64,000 nt of DNA, taken from NCBI GenBank assembly GCA_015067185.1, contig SVMZ01000010.1:22261-86260 (forward strand), written 5' to 3'. The translations under genes were made by a program, and so were the position numbers. Positions 28,037-37,764 of this stretch are shown one piece after another. Each line of letters opens with the position of its first letter. The first letter of the stretch is position 1. A model generated the notes under the pieces. That model had not been told where the DNA came from. It was given only the letters and a program-made list of their open reading frames with translations, and ran no database searches. Origin of the DNA: Oscillospiraceae bacterium. Its GTDB lineage: Bacteria; Bacillota; Clostridia; Oscillospirales; Ruminococcaceae.

Positions 28037-29752
28037 ATGATAAAAAGAACAATCGCAATGTTGCTTGCTGTTTTGATGGTAGTTTTGATGGGGGCTGGAT
28101 GTGCACCGACCGATCAGCCAGATGATGCAGGTAGTCAGGAAAGCCAGAATGATCAGTCTCAGGCAACAGATATAGAAAATGTTCCCTCCGGAACAAAGAT
28201 AACACTCATGACCTATGCGGGTGCTTCCCCGGAATACACCCTTGAATCTACGCCGAATTACGAAGCCCTCCGCGGCATTTTGCTGGAACGTTTCGGTATT
28301 GATCTTGTTTTGGAAGCATATCCGGGCGAACAGTTGGGACAGGTTGTAAACACCCGTTTGGCAACCAGTGATATTCCGGATATCATCAACTATGAGTTCA
28401 GTCAGCAGAGACTTCTGGATGTCTATAATAAAGGGCTTATATTGAAACTGAATGATCTGATTGAATCGGATGGCCCCAATGTAAAGAAGATGTTCGAAGC
28501 GGAGCCATATGTTGCAATAGCCAATGGTGACCGTGATGGTGCGATTTTGCGCATTCCAAACCTGGTTTCCAACCCGCAGCAGCAATTCCAGTGCATGCAC
28601 ATCCGTCAGGACTGGCTGGAAGCAGTGGGTATGGAAATGCCTACCAACACAGAAGAACTGTATGAGGTTCTGAAAGCATTCCGCGATCAGGATGCAAATG
28701 GGAACGGTGTGGCGGATGAGATTGTTACCGGTTGGCCGCTTCAGCTCAACCTGACATTGTCCAGTGCTTTTGGCGTTAAGATGATGAGTGCCGGCTATCT
28801 TTCCTTCTATCCGGATGAAAATGGAAAAATCTATCACACCATGACAGATGAAAATGCAAGAGAGTATTTCCGTTATGTTAACCGTCTTGTAAAAGAAGGT
28901 ATCATTGATGGTGAGATATTCAACCAGAACGTAGACCAGTATAATGAGAAGTTCTATAATGACCGTGTTGCTCTGTGTGCCGGTATGTATTGGGAAAGCC
29001 TGCTCAATAACTCCAGCATCAAGAGCCGTGGAAATACATGGGCAGAATATATACCTTTGACCCCGCTGGAAGATCAATACGGTGAGCGCCATGTTGTAAT
29101 GGAACTTATCGCTGGCGGTGACGGATATATGATCAGCTCCAATTGTGCTGCTCCGGAGCTGGCTATGAAATATCTTGACTACTGCATCTCTCCGGAAGGT
29201 ACCTCCATGATCTACTATGGATGCACACCGGATAATCCGAGTGAGTATTGGAAAGTTACAACCGAAACTTACGGTTTGGATCTTTCCGATGAAATAATCC
29301 TGGTAGGTACCGAAAAATACACAAGTGAACTGGCTAATAATGCATCTCTTTGGCAGATGATGGGTTGGGACCAGGCACTTGGACCTCGCTACGTTATGGG
29401 TGGTCCTGCAGATGTTGCCTATGAATTTTATACTGCCTATGGTGTGGAACAGGGCGGCCGTGCTGCAGAAATTGATTTCAACATGAATTTCCTTTCAGAT
29501 ATTATCAATACCTATGGTATTGAAGGTGCCGGCTTTGCTTCCCCCACGCAGGAAGAAGCAGATATCTGGAATGAATGCAACGAACTGTTCCTTTATTTGG
29601 ATGAAATGTATCTCAAGTTTATGAGCGGTGCAGCAAGTGTTGAGACCGACTGGGATAACTATCTGGCTGTATGCGAGAGACTGGGGCTTTCCAAAGCGAT
29701 TGCAGTTCGTCAGGCACAGTATGATGCATATCTTGAGATGATAGGGAAATAA
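28037..29752 (+). CDS. Extracellular solute-binding lipoprotein
   Basis: Lipobox VVLMGAGCAP; DQDANGNGVADEIVTGWP; preceded by GGAGGAGAAAG. Confidence 0.9.
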   Translation: MIKRTIAMLLAVLMVVLMGAGCAPTDQPDDAGSQESQNDQSQATDIENVPSGTKITLMTYAGASPEYTLESTPNYEALRGILLERFGIDLVLEAYPGEQLGQVVNTRLATSDIPDIINYEFSQQRLLDVYNKGLILKLNDLIESDGPNVKKMFEAEPYVAIANGDRDGAILRIPNLVSNPQQQFQCMHIRQDWLEAVGMEMPTNTEELYEVLKAFRDQDANGNGVADEIVTGWPLQLNLTLSSAFGVKMMSAGYLSFYPDENGKIYHTMTDENAREYFRYVNRLVKEGIIDGEIFNQNVDQYNEKFYNDRVALCAGMYWESLLNNSSIKSRGNTWAEYIPLTPLEDQYGERHVVMELIAGGDGYMISSNCAAPELAMKYLDYCISPEGTSMIYYGCTPDNPSEYWKVTTETYGLDLSDEIILVGTEKYTSELANNASLWQMMGWDQALGPRYVMGGPADVAYEFYTAYGVEQGGRAAEIDFNMNFLSDIINTYGIEGAGFASPTQEEADIWNECNELFLYLDEMYLKFMSGAASVETDWDNYLAVCERLGLSKAIAVRQAQYDAYLEMIGK

Positions 29753-29770
29753 TTGGATTTTATCAGTCGA

Positions 29771-29892
29771 TGGTGTGCAGAGAGATGCTGGAAAGCAGGG
29801 GCCTTTGCACACCACGCAAAAGTTTATCTGCAGTAAATGTACTGCAAATAAAAGGGAAAGGAATCGGTGATACATCCAATGAAGGATGTATC
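29771..29892 (+). ncRNA. Candidate structured cis-RNA: three consecutive hairpins
   Basis: TGGTGTGCA/TGCACACCA (29771-29779/29806-29814); TTTAT-c-TGCAGT/ACTGCA-a-ATAAA (29823-29852); GATACATCC/GGATGTATC (29869-29877/29884-29892). Confidence 0.45.
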
Positions 29893-29901
29893 GAAGAAAA
29901 C

Positions 29902-31527
29902 ATGATATATATCAGTGCAAGCGGAATATATGGAAGATGTTCCAACTGTAAATCAGAATTTCCTACGCTTAGTTCCATGTTGGAACATATGGATCGGTTA
30001 GGGATTTCTGCATCCGTAGCTTCTAATTTGGAAGCAAGAGATCTCCATGAACTTGAGCCCAATAAAAAATTATTGGAAGATATCGAAAATACTCCTGAAG
30101 CTCGCGACAGGATTATACCGGCAATCACCGTATCACCCAGAAATGCCTATGAACCCGAGACATTAGCTTGGATCAAGGAGCAGTTGGCATCCGGGCGAGT
30201 AGGTATCCTTGCAATTCATCCGTTTACTTGTTTGTTTTCTCTCAATCAGTTAGACAGACTGTTTGGCGAATTGGCAGAGTATTCACCGGTTGTTGTTGTA
30301 TCGGACAATGATTTGAGGACAAGCCAGGCTTACCGTGAGTTGGGTTTGGTTGCCGAGCGTTTCCCTAACATGAAGTTTATTGTCAATGATTGTATGTGGA
30401 AAGGCTTTGGGAATCTCTGTGATATCGCATGGAAACATGAAAACATCTATCTTGGCAATGCGCAGCTTCATGTAATTAAAACATTGGAAACCATACGGGA
30501 TTATATTGGACATAACAGAGCGTTGTTTAGTTTTGGTCATAAATCAATTGGTGGCGCACCTATGGCAGCCATTGTATATTCTTCTTTGGAAGAAAGCGAA
30601 AAGGAAGCAGCTGCAGGAAAGACACTGCTTTCACTCTTGCCAAACAGAGGAGAAGCTGAGCGTATTTGGTCAGCAGCCCGTGAAATGGAGCCTCTGGTTA
30701 AAAATAATCTTTGGAAAGAATTTATAAAAGGAAACGGTCTGCAGAATGTTGATATCGTGGATGTACACGGGCATCTTGGAACGCAGGGTGAAGGATGGTA
30801 TATCCCTGAGATCAATCCCCAGAATCAATTTAGAGATCTGAAAGAAGATATGGATCACTGCGGAGTAAAGGGAATTATTCTTTCTGAACTGAGTGCCTTT
30901 ATGTGTGATGTCTATGCTAGAAATATGGCAATGGCAGAAAAGTTTATCGGACAGGAAGAACAATTTATGGGCTATTTTGTTTGCCAGCCCTTCTATCCGG
31001 AAGATTATACCGAAGAGAAATTGGAAGCAGCTTTTGCCACTGGAAAATTTGTAGGAATAAAACTGCACCCCGATTGCTGGCAGGTTGCTGTAACCGAAGA
31101 AGATTATGCTCCTGCACTGAATTTTGCCGATAAATATAAGCTGCCCGTGCTGATTCACAGCTGGGATGGTATGTATGATAGTGCGGCACAGGTTGGGGAA
31201 GTAGCGGCTCGCTATCCCAATGCCGTATTCCTAATCGGACATTCCGGCGGTGGAGATTTGGGACGCAGGCAGTCTGTTGAAGCAGCAAAGAAGCTTGATA
31301 ATGTGTATTTGGAATTCAGCGGCAGTTTTATGGCCAAAACCTGTTGGGAGGATACCTTCTCCAAGGTGGGAGCCGACAGAATTATGTTTGGTACAGATAC
31401 CTGCGGACACAATATCGCGTGGGAATTGGGAAGACTGCTCTCCTGTGACATAGATGATGAAAGCCTGAAAAAGATTCTTGCCAAGAATATTAGAAAAGTT
31501 CTCAGCGAAATAAAAATTAATAAATAA
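29902..31527 (+). CDS. Amidohydrolase family protein with two tandem domains
   Basis: C-terminal domain DVHGHLG, GIKLHPDCWQ, LIHSWDG, LIGHSGGGD, MFGTDTCGH; N-terminal half shows the same layout (VSPRN..., FPNMKFIVNDCMWKG) without obvious metal ligands. Confidence 0.8.
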   Translation: MIYISASGIYGRCSNCKSEFPTLSSMLEHMDRLGISASVASNLEARDLHELEPNKKLLEDIENTPEARDRIIPAITVSPRNAYEPETLAWIKEQLASGRVGILAIHPFTCLFSLNQLDRLFGELAEYSPVVVVSDNDLRTSQAYRELGLVAERFPNMKFIVNDCMWKGFGNLCDIAWKHENIYLGNAQLHVIKTLETIRDYIGHNRALFSFGHKSIGGAPMAAIVYSSLEESEKEAAAGKTLLSLLPNRGEAERIWSAAREMEPLVKNNLWKEFIKGNGLQNVDIVDVHGHLGTQGEGWYIPEINPQNQFRDLKEDMDHCGVKGIILSELSAFMCDVYARNMAMAEKFIGQEEQFMGYFVCQPFYPEDYTEEKLEAAFATGKFVGIKLHPDCWQVAVTEEDYAPALNFADKYKLPVLIHSWDGMYDSAAQVGEVAARYPNAVFLIGHSGGGDLGRRQSVEAAKKLDNVYLEFSGSFMAKTCWEDTFSKVGADRIMFGTDTCGHNIAWELGRLLSCDIDDESLKKILAKNIRKVLSEIKINK

Positions 31528-31540
31528 GAAACTTGCTAAA

Positions 31541-31590
31541 AAGCTGACAGACTGCCGGATGAACTATTCACGGTAGTCTGTCAGCTTTTA
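31541..31590. terminator. Rho-independent terminator
   Basis: AAGCTGACAGACTGCC ... GGTAGTCTGTCAGCTTTTATTT. Confidence 0.85.
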
Positions 31591-31644
31591 TTTATTTTGA
31601 TGGAAGCTGACTTTGAGAAATACAGTGGGAGAGACCGGAGAGGA

Positions 31645-32556
31645 TCACTCCTTGAGGGAGCCAAGCAGGGCGCCCTGAATGAAGTATTTCTGTACAAAGG
31701 GGTAAATCATAATGACAGGAAGAGAAGCAACCATAATAACCGTATATTTGAGCTGACCGCCAATAGCAGCGATCATCATTTTGTTGCGGAGAAGTTCCGG
31801 GTCTGTTGCAATATCCACCCCTAAGGCACCACTCATATTTCCCCATATCAAACTTTTTACCAGGAACATCTGAAGCGGATGCCACTCGGGATATTTGGGC
31901 AGATAAATCATGAAGTTAAACCAACTGTTCCATACACCAAGTGCAGTATACAGAGCAAGAACCGCAATGATGGGTTTAACCAGAGGAAAGATAATGGTGA
32001 AAAGGATCTGAAAATCGTTGGCACCGTCAATTCTGGCAGCCTCACGCAGTGCGGGAGGAAGAGTGGTGATATAGGTACGGGCAAGGATAATATTCCAGAT
32101 GGAGACAATGGAGGGGAGAATGATGGCCCAAAGGGTGTTGAACATTCCCAGACGGTTTATGATAACAAAGGAGGGAATCATACCTGCACTGAAAAACATG
32201 GGGATCATGATGAAAATAACAATTCCGCGGCGGAATACCATGCCTTTTTTCGAGAGTGCATATCCGGCCATAATAGCGTTGGTGACGGAGAGCAGTGTGA
32301 TGAGCACAGTAAAGAAGACAGAATTGAAGAAAGAGCGTAAAATCGAGGGGCTGGAAAATACTTTTTCATAAGATTTAAAGGAAAGACCTTTAGGGAACAG
32401 CCAAACAGAGTTAGCGGCTACTTCGATCGGATCGCTGATTGAGTTGCTGGCAATATAAATGAAGGGATATAAGGTTACCAGAGCGACAATGCCAATGAAA
32501 GTATATATGACGACGTCAACAATAGGGGAACCTTGGCGGATTGTTTTTCTTTTCAT
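31645..32556 (-). CDS. Carbohydrate ABC transporter permease (YtcP-like)
   Basis: EAARIDGANDFQILFTIIFPLVKPIIAVLALYTALGVWNSWFNFMIYL and YPFVQKYFIQGALLGSLKE; likely start MKRKTIRQGSP after AAGGAAGGAAC. Confidence 0.9.
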   Translation of the reverse strand: MKRKTIRQGSPIVDVVIYTFIGIVALVTLYPFIYIASNSISDPIEVAANSVWLFPKGLSFKSYEKVFSSPSILRSFFNSVFFTVLITLLSVTNAIMAGYALSKKGMVFRRGIVIFIMIPMFFSAGMIPSFVIINRLGMFNTLWAIILPSIVSIWNIILARTYITTLPPALREAARIDGANDFQILFTIIFPLVKPIIAVLALYTALGVWNSWFNFMIYLPKYPEWHPLQMFLVKSLIWGNMSGALGVDIATDPELLRNKMMIAAIGGQLKYTVIMVASLPVIMIYPFVQKYFIQGALLGSLKE

Positions 32557-32596
32557 TTTAAAAGTTCCTTCCTTATCAGAATCATACGGATTTTTA

Positions 32597-33532
32597 TTAC
32601 CACAGACTATAATCGGTAAGTTTTTTGGCAAGAGTGTTGGCACCGAAGACCAAAATGAAGTTGATAATGTTAATAAACAATCCTACGGCAGTGGTGTAAC
32701 TATATTGGAGATTGACAAGACCGGTTCGATAGACATAAGTACCGATAACATCTGCCCGGTCCATAACAGAGGGATTGTACATCAGTAGTACTTTTTCAGT
32801 ATAGGAACCAAGTACACCTCCGATTTCAAGCACCAGCAGGATGACAATAGTAGGAAGGATGGTGGGAATTGTGATGTGCCACATTTTGTGGAAGCGGTTG
32901 GCTCCGTCTACGGTGGCAGCTTCATAAAGGGAGGGGTCTGTAGAAGCAATAGCAGCCAGATAGATGATGGAACTGTAGCCAAAATTTTGCCAGATACCGG
33001 ATCCGACGTAAAGAACATCAAACCAGGCAGGAGACTGCATAAAAGGAATGGATTCCATGCCGAGAGCTGTAATCAGGCGATTAAAAACACCAGTAGATGC
33101 AGTCAATGTCATTAGCATGGAGACAACAATTGCAGTCGAAATAAAGTAAGGGAGATAAACGAAAGTCTGAGTGATCTTTTTGTACCAAGAGATTTTTATC
33201 TCATTAAGAAGGAGGGCAAAAACAATGGGAACCCAGAAACCGCAAAGGATAGATTCTAAACTCAGACGGATAGTGTTTCCGAATACACGTCCGAAAAAGA
33301 TGGATTTGGTGAAGGCAATAAAATGCTTAAGACCGACCCATTCCACTTCGGGAGAAAATACCTGAATAGCACCAACCTTATAATTTTGAAAAGCGATAAC
33401 GAGTCCGTAGAAGGGAAGATAACAGAAAAGAATAAGCAGAATAATGGTAGGAAGCAGCATAATTAAAAGATGCTTATCTTCACAAATACGCGACCATAAA
33501 GAACGCTTGTGTTGGGTTGAAGAATGTTTCAT
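32597..33532 (-). CDS. ABC transporter permease (LplB-like)
   Basis: EAATVDGANRFHKMWHITIPTILPT; start MKHSSTQHKRSLW after GGAGGAATACC. Confidence 0.9.
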   Translation of the reverse strand: MKHSSTQHKRSLWSRICEDKHLLIMLLPTIILLILFCYLPFYGLVIAFQNYKVGAIQVFSPEVEWVGLKHFIAFTKSIFFGRVFGNTIRLSLESILCGFWVPIVFALLLNEIKISWYKKITQTFVYLPYFISTAIVVSMLMTLTASTGVFNRLITALGMESIPFMQSPAWFDVLYVGSGIWQNFGYSSIIYLAAIASTDPSLYEAATVDGANRFHKMWHITIPTILPTIVILLVLEIGGVLGSYTEKVLLMYNPSVMDRADVIGTYVYRTGLVNLQYSYTTAVGLFINIINFILVFGANTLAKKLTDYSLW

Positions 33533-33602
33533 GGTATTCCTCCTTGAATGTGACCGTGTGGTTATGATGTTTTCTAGCGTAAATTCGATAATAAATAAAA
33601 AT

Positions 33603-33795
33603 GAGAATTGTGCAAAAAAGAAACGAAAAGTAAAAATGCTGATTTGAGGATAAGGAAAAAAATTCACTGCTTTTATTATATATTCTTCAAAATATCCTGT
33701 CAATAAAGGAATAAACCGTGGATGAAAGTCACAAAACCTTTGTGAAAGAACATGAGAATAGTGCAAAAAATTTGGCGATATGAAGATGAGAATAA
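33603..33795. promoter_or_regulatory. Two copies of GAGAAT(T/A)GTGCAAAAAA upstream of the minus-strand permease operon
   Basis: GAGAATTGTGCAAAAAAG at 33603; GAGAATAGTGCAAAAAATTTGGCGATATGAAGATGAGAATAAG at 33754. Confidence 0.45.
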
Positions 33796-33800
33796 GAAAA

Positions 33801-33837
33801 AATACCGGTCAAAACCACTTTGGTTTTGACCGGTATT
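33801..33837. terminator. Terminator
   Basis: AATACCGGTCAAAACCA-ctt-TGGTTTTGACCGGTATT, perfect 17-bp stem; T-rich tail on the minus strand. Confidence 0.85.
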
Positions 33838-33877
33838 AAGAGAACAATAAAAGGTTAAGAAGTGTACATCCCGAAAC

Positions 33878-35644
33878 TCAGTGGCTTCTTGCAGTGTAAA
33901 GAGCATAATATGCGCCCTTCTTAGCCATAAGTTCCTGGTGAGTACCGGCTTCCACAATGTTCTGGTTGTCGATATACATAATCTTATCACAGCCGCGAAT
34001 GGTGGAGAGACGGTGCGCGATAATAAAGGAGGTACGTCCTTCCAAAAGCTTGGCAATGCCTTCCTGAACATAAACCTCGGTTTTGGTGTCGATGGAAGAG
34101 GTTGCCTCGTCCAGAACCAGTATCTTCGGGTTGGAGATCAATGTTCTGGCAAAGGAGAGAAGCTGTTTCTGCCCCTGAGAGAGACGGCTGCCGCGCTCAT
34201 TAAGTTCGGTTTGATAACCATCCTTCATTTCCTTGACAAATTCGCTGACATGAACCGCATCGCTGGCGGCAATAATCTCTTCTTCTGTAGCATCCTGTTT
34301 GCCGTAGCGGATATTATAATCTACGGTACCGGAGAAGATGAAGCTATCCTGCAGCATGATACCCATCTGGGAACGCAGTGAGTGTAGTGTAACCTTGGAA
34401 ATGTCGTAGCCGTCAACAAGGATTTGTCCGGAATTCAGATCGTAGAAACGGGACAACAGATTGACAATAGTGGATTTTCCGGCGCCGGTGGGACCAACCA
34501 GAGCAACACTTTCGCCGGCTTTTACCTTGAAGCTGACATCGTTGAGAATGATCTTGGATTCATCATAGCTGAATACCACGTTGCGGAATTCAACATCGCC
34601 CTTGATTTCGGGAAGTTCAACCGCATCGGGAGCATCAGCAATTCGGACGGGTTCATCCAGTGTCTCGAAGATACGCTCAAGATAGGCAATGGTGTTGATA
34701 AAGTTATTATAGATATTTGCAAGGCTGGAGATCGGCTGCCAGAAACGTTGAGCATAGCTGGTCATACCCATGATAGTACCGAAAGTGACGGCGGGTGTAA
34801 GCCAGAGGATACCGCCGATATAAATCATGGAGGTAACAATACGGGAGATCATGGGAACGCTGACACCGAGAATATTTCCGGTGTAGACAGCACGCATCCA
34901 TGCTTTACGGACGTTGTTGCACTGGGTTGCAAAAATCTGATAGTTCTTTTCCTGACGGGTGAAGATCTGGGTGATCTTAACGCCGTTGATGCTCTCGTGC
35001 AGGTAAGCGTTCATGTTGGAGTTCTTGTTGGAGATATCCTGCCATGCTCTTCTCTGTTGAGGTTTAATGACAAAGATAATGACAGTGAGAACAGGAAGAC
35101 CGGCAACAACAAACCAGGCAAGACGGGCATCGAGAATAAACATAAAGATGCCGATAAAGAAAAGATTAAGAATTTCCATGACGAAGGTGATGATACCGTT
35201 GGAAAGCATATCCGATACGTTGTTGATATACTGAACGACGCGGACGAGAATCTTTCCGTGAGGTCTGTCGTCATAGTAAGAGAAGGGAAGCTTCTGCAGA
35301 TGATCATACAGATCCTGACGCATATCAAAGATGATTCCCTGACCAACTTTGGTCATGATACGGGAGCGAAGAGTAACAAGGAAAATCATGGTGAGAATTG
35401 AGGCAATATAAACCAGAGAAAGTACCACAACCTCGGTCATGTTCTTGTTGATGACACTAACGTCAAGAACATGTTCGGTGATCATAGGGCCAATCAGGGA
35501 GACAACGCTTGCGAAAATGCTGAGAACAAGGGAAAGCAGCATTTTCCACTTATAACTGCGGACATACTTCATGGCCTTTTTGAAGTGTTTAAAACTAAAT
35601 TCGCTTTCCAGCTTTTCATCGATATCAAATTTATTTCTGGCCAT
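33878..35644 (-). CDS. ABC transporter, permease plus ATP-binding (exporter half)
   Basis: Walker A VGPTGAGKST, signature RLSQGQKQLLSFARTL, TM domain; start MARNKFDIDEKLE. Confidence 0.93.
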   Translation of the reverse strand: MARNKFDIDEKLESEFSFKHFKKAMKYVRSYKWKMLLSLVLSIFASVVSLIGPMITEHVLDVSVINKNMTEVVVLSLVYIASILTMIFLVTLRSRIMTKVGQGIIFDMRQDLYDHLQKLPFSYYDDRPHGKILVRVVQYINNVSDMLSNGIITFVMEILNLFFIGIFMFILDARLAWFVVAGLPVLTVIIFVIKPQQRRAWQDISNKNSNMNAYLHESINGVKITQIFTRQEKNYQIFATQCNNVRKAWMRAVYTGNILGVSVPMISRIVTSMIYIGGILWLTPAVTFGTIMGMTSYAQRFWQPISSLANIYNNFINTIAYLERIFETLDEPVRIADAPDAVELPEIKGDVEFRNVVFSYDESKIILNDVSFKVKAGESVALVGPTGAGKSTIVNLLSRFYDLNSGQILVDGYDISKVTLHSLRSQMGIMLQDSFIFSGTVDYNIRYGKQDATEEEIIAASDAVHVSEFVKEMKDGYQTELNERGSRLSQGQKQLLSFARTLISNPKILVLDEATSSIDTKTEVYVQEGIAKLLEGRTSFIIAHRLSTIRGCDKIMYIDNQNIVEAGTHQELMAKKGAYYALYTARSH

Positions 35645-37412
35645 AATCTGCCTCCTCTCCGTCTTCGTCAGATCCGTTTTGGATGCAGTTGATCTCGTAA
35701 TAATATCCCTTGTTGGCAAGCAGCTCACTGTGCGTACCGATCTCCTCTACATGTTTGTTGCGGAGAACGATGATCTTGTCTGCATTTTTAACAGAGGATA
35801 TTCTCTGGGCAATAATAATCTTGGTGCAGGGGAAGTCCAAAGAGTTGAGACCTCTCTGGATGAGCTCTTCCGTTTCCATATCGACGGCCGAGGTGGTATC
35901 GTCAAGAACGAGAATACGGGGTTTGATAGCAAGGGCACGGGCAAGAGCAATTCTCTGGCGCTGACCGCCGGAAAGACCGACGCCGCGTTCACCGATGATA
36001 GTATCGTAACCGTTGGGAAGGCGTCCAATAAAGTCGACCTGAGCCGTTTCGGAACTCTTTTTAACCTGCTCCATAGAGATGAAATCACCGCCGTAAGCAA
36101 TGTTTCCCTCTACGGTGTCGGAGAAGAGGAAGATATCCTGTGTGGCAACACCAAATTTGGAGCGCAGACTCTGAAGGTTCCAGCGTTTTACGTTGATGCC
36201 GTCCATGGTGATGCGGCCTTCTTTAACGTCATAAAAGCGCTCAAGAAGATTGATAAGAGTGGTCTTACCGGAGCCGGTTTCACCCATGATGGCCACGGTC
36301 TGACCGGGCTCAATATCGAAGGTAACGTTTTCAAGAACGGTTTCACCCTTGAAACGGAAGGTGACATCTTCAAAGCGAATGTGACCTTCAAAGTCCTTAT
36401 CCAGAATCAGACCATCATCTTTGTTCTGGATGGTGGGGCATTGGTAATAAACTTCCATAATTTTATCTGTAGAGGCAAAGAAACGCTGGAAGTCGTTGAG
36501 GAGAACGCCGAGGGTTCTGAGAGGATCGGAGATGGTCCAGGTCAGCATAGAAAAGGCGGAAAGTTCACCGGCTGTCATCCAGCCTTTGATCAGGAAAATA
36601 CCACCGGCAAAAAGAATGGCAATGCTCATATATTGAGCAAAAAACTCTATGTAAGGATAAAACTTAAGCCACACAAGGTTGGTTTCAAGGTTTATATCAT
36701 AGAAAGCCTTGTTTTTGGCGCGGAACTGGTCGTTTTCAAACTTCTCACTTGCAAATGCCTTAATAACACGGTTGCCTTCAATGTTTTCCTGAGCACAGGT
36801 GTTCAAATCAGAGAGAGAGTTTCTGACCTGAACATAGCAGGGACGGATTTTTTTGAAGTAGGTGCTGGAGAGAAGGAAGATGATAGGAGTAACGATAACA
36901 AGGCAAACTGCAAAACGGGGATTGATGACAAATGCCGCAATAGAGCCGGATAAGAACAGGACAACGCAAACGAGAAGCTGTCTGAAAATATAGGCTATGG
37001 CGTGTCTTACCATATCGAGGTCACCGGTAAGACGGGTCATCAGATCTCCTGTGCGGTAGAGATCAAAAAAGCTCATCTCTTGGTTCTGCATATTTTGGTA
37101 AAGGCGTTTGCGCATATTGTAAATAAAGCCCTGGCCAGCAGTGTCCGAGAGAACGATTCCGAAATAGTTTGCTACCTGCATTGCAAAGGTAACTCCAATC
37201 ATGGAGAGGGCAACGGGAACAAGATAATCCATGTTCCTTACAGTTTCTCCTGCCTCGTTTACAGTTCCGACAATAACATTGTCTACGATCAGGCTGGAAA
37301 GATGAGGGTTAATGATCGACATGAGTGCATAAACCAGAGAGAGGGCAATTCCCGTGATAAACTGTGCACGCATGCCCTTCAGGTTTTTCCAAACCCATTT
37401 GATTTGTAACAT
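35631..37412 (-). CDS. ABC transporter, permease plus ATP-binding (exporter half)
   Basis: Walker A MGETGSGKTT, signature GLSGGQRQRIALARAL; overlaps the downstream partner by 14 nt. Confidence 0.93.
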   Translation of the reverse strand: MLQIKWVWKNLKGMRAQFITGIALSLVYALMSIINPHLSSLIVDNVIVGTVNEAGETVRNMDYLVPVALSMIGVTFAMQVANYFGIVLSDTAGQGFIYNMRKRLYQNMQNQEMSFFDLYRTGDLMTRLTGDLDMVRHAIAYIFRQLLVCVVLFLSGSIAAFVINPRFAVCLVIVTPIIFLLSSTYFKKIRPCYVQVRNSLSDLNTCAQENIEGNRVIKAFASEKFENDQFRAKNKAFYDINLETNLVWLKFYPYIEFFAQYMSIAILFAGGIFLIKGWMTAGELSAFSMLTWTISDPLRTLGVLLNDFQRFFASTDKIMEVYYQCPTIQNKDDGLILDKDFEGHIRFEDVTFRFKGETVLENVTFDIEPGQTVAIMGETGSGKTTLINLLERFYDVKEGRITMDGINVKRWNLQSLRSKFGVATQDIFLFSDTVEGNIAYGGDFISMEQVKKSSETAQVDFIGRLPNGYDTIIGERGVGLSGGQRQRIALARALAIKPRILVLDDTTSAVDMETEELIQRGLNSLDFPCTKIIIAQRISSVKNADKIIVLRNKHVEEIGTHSELLANKGYYYEINCIQNGSDEDGEEADYGQK

Positions 37413-37709
37413 AGCATCACCTGCTTATCTGCTGTTGAATGTGTGTGTTCTTTCTTGTCTTTGTAAGTACGATGGTTTGCGGGTACTGTTTGCCGCCGTA
37501 CAAATTACATTTTGCGTCACCCTCCTTCAATTTTAAGTGTTTAAGAAAGAATACCATGATATTTTGGTTTTGTATATATGTATTTTTCACATACATTGAT
37601 TGAAATATTGCTGTTTTTTAGTGAAAAGTCAGTGGCTTTTGTGAGCGAAAAGCTATGCAAAGTGAATAGAAAAAAGCATGGTTTGTGGATAGGTTTGCCA
37701 CTGAAAAGG

Positions 37710-37751
37710 CAAAGACAGAAAATGGAAGGCAATTCCGAGTTTCTGTCTTTG
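37710..37751 (-). terminator. Terminator of the dnaB operon
   Basis: CAAAGACAGAAA ... TTTCTGTCTTTG inverted repeat just past the dnaB stop. Confidence 0.6.
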
Positions 37752-37764
37752 TATAAAATATAAT

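Noticed and set aside
28037-29752. EF-hand/dockerin-like DQDANGNGVADE in solute-binding protein
   Set aside because: The same loop appears in the other SBPs of this window and is common in this SBP family; not a cellulosome dockerin.
33532-33766. N-terminal extension of the permease ORF
   Set aside because: Upstream part covers the repeated regulatory motif and lacks an RBS; the ATG at 33532 has GGAGGAA in good position.
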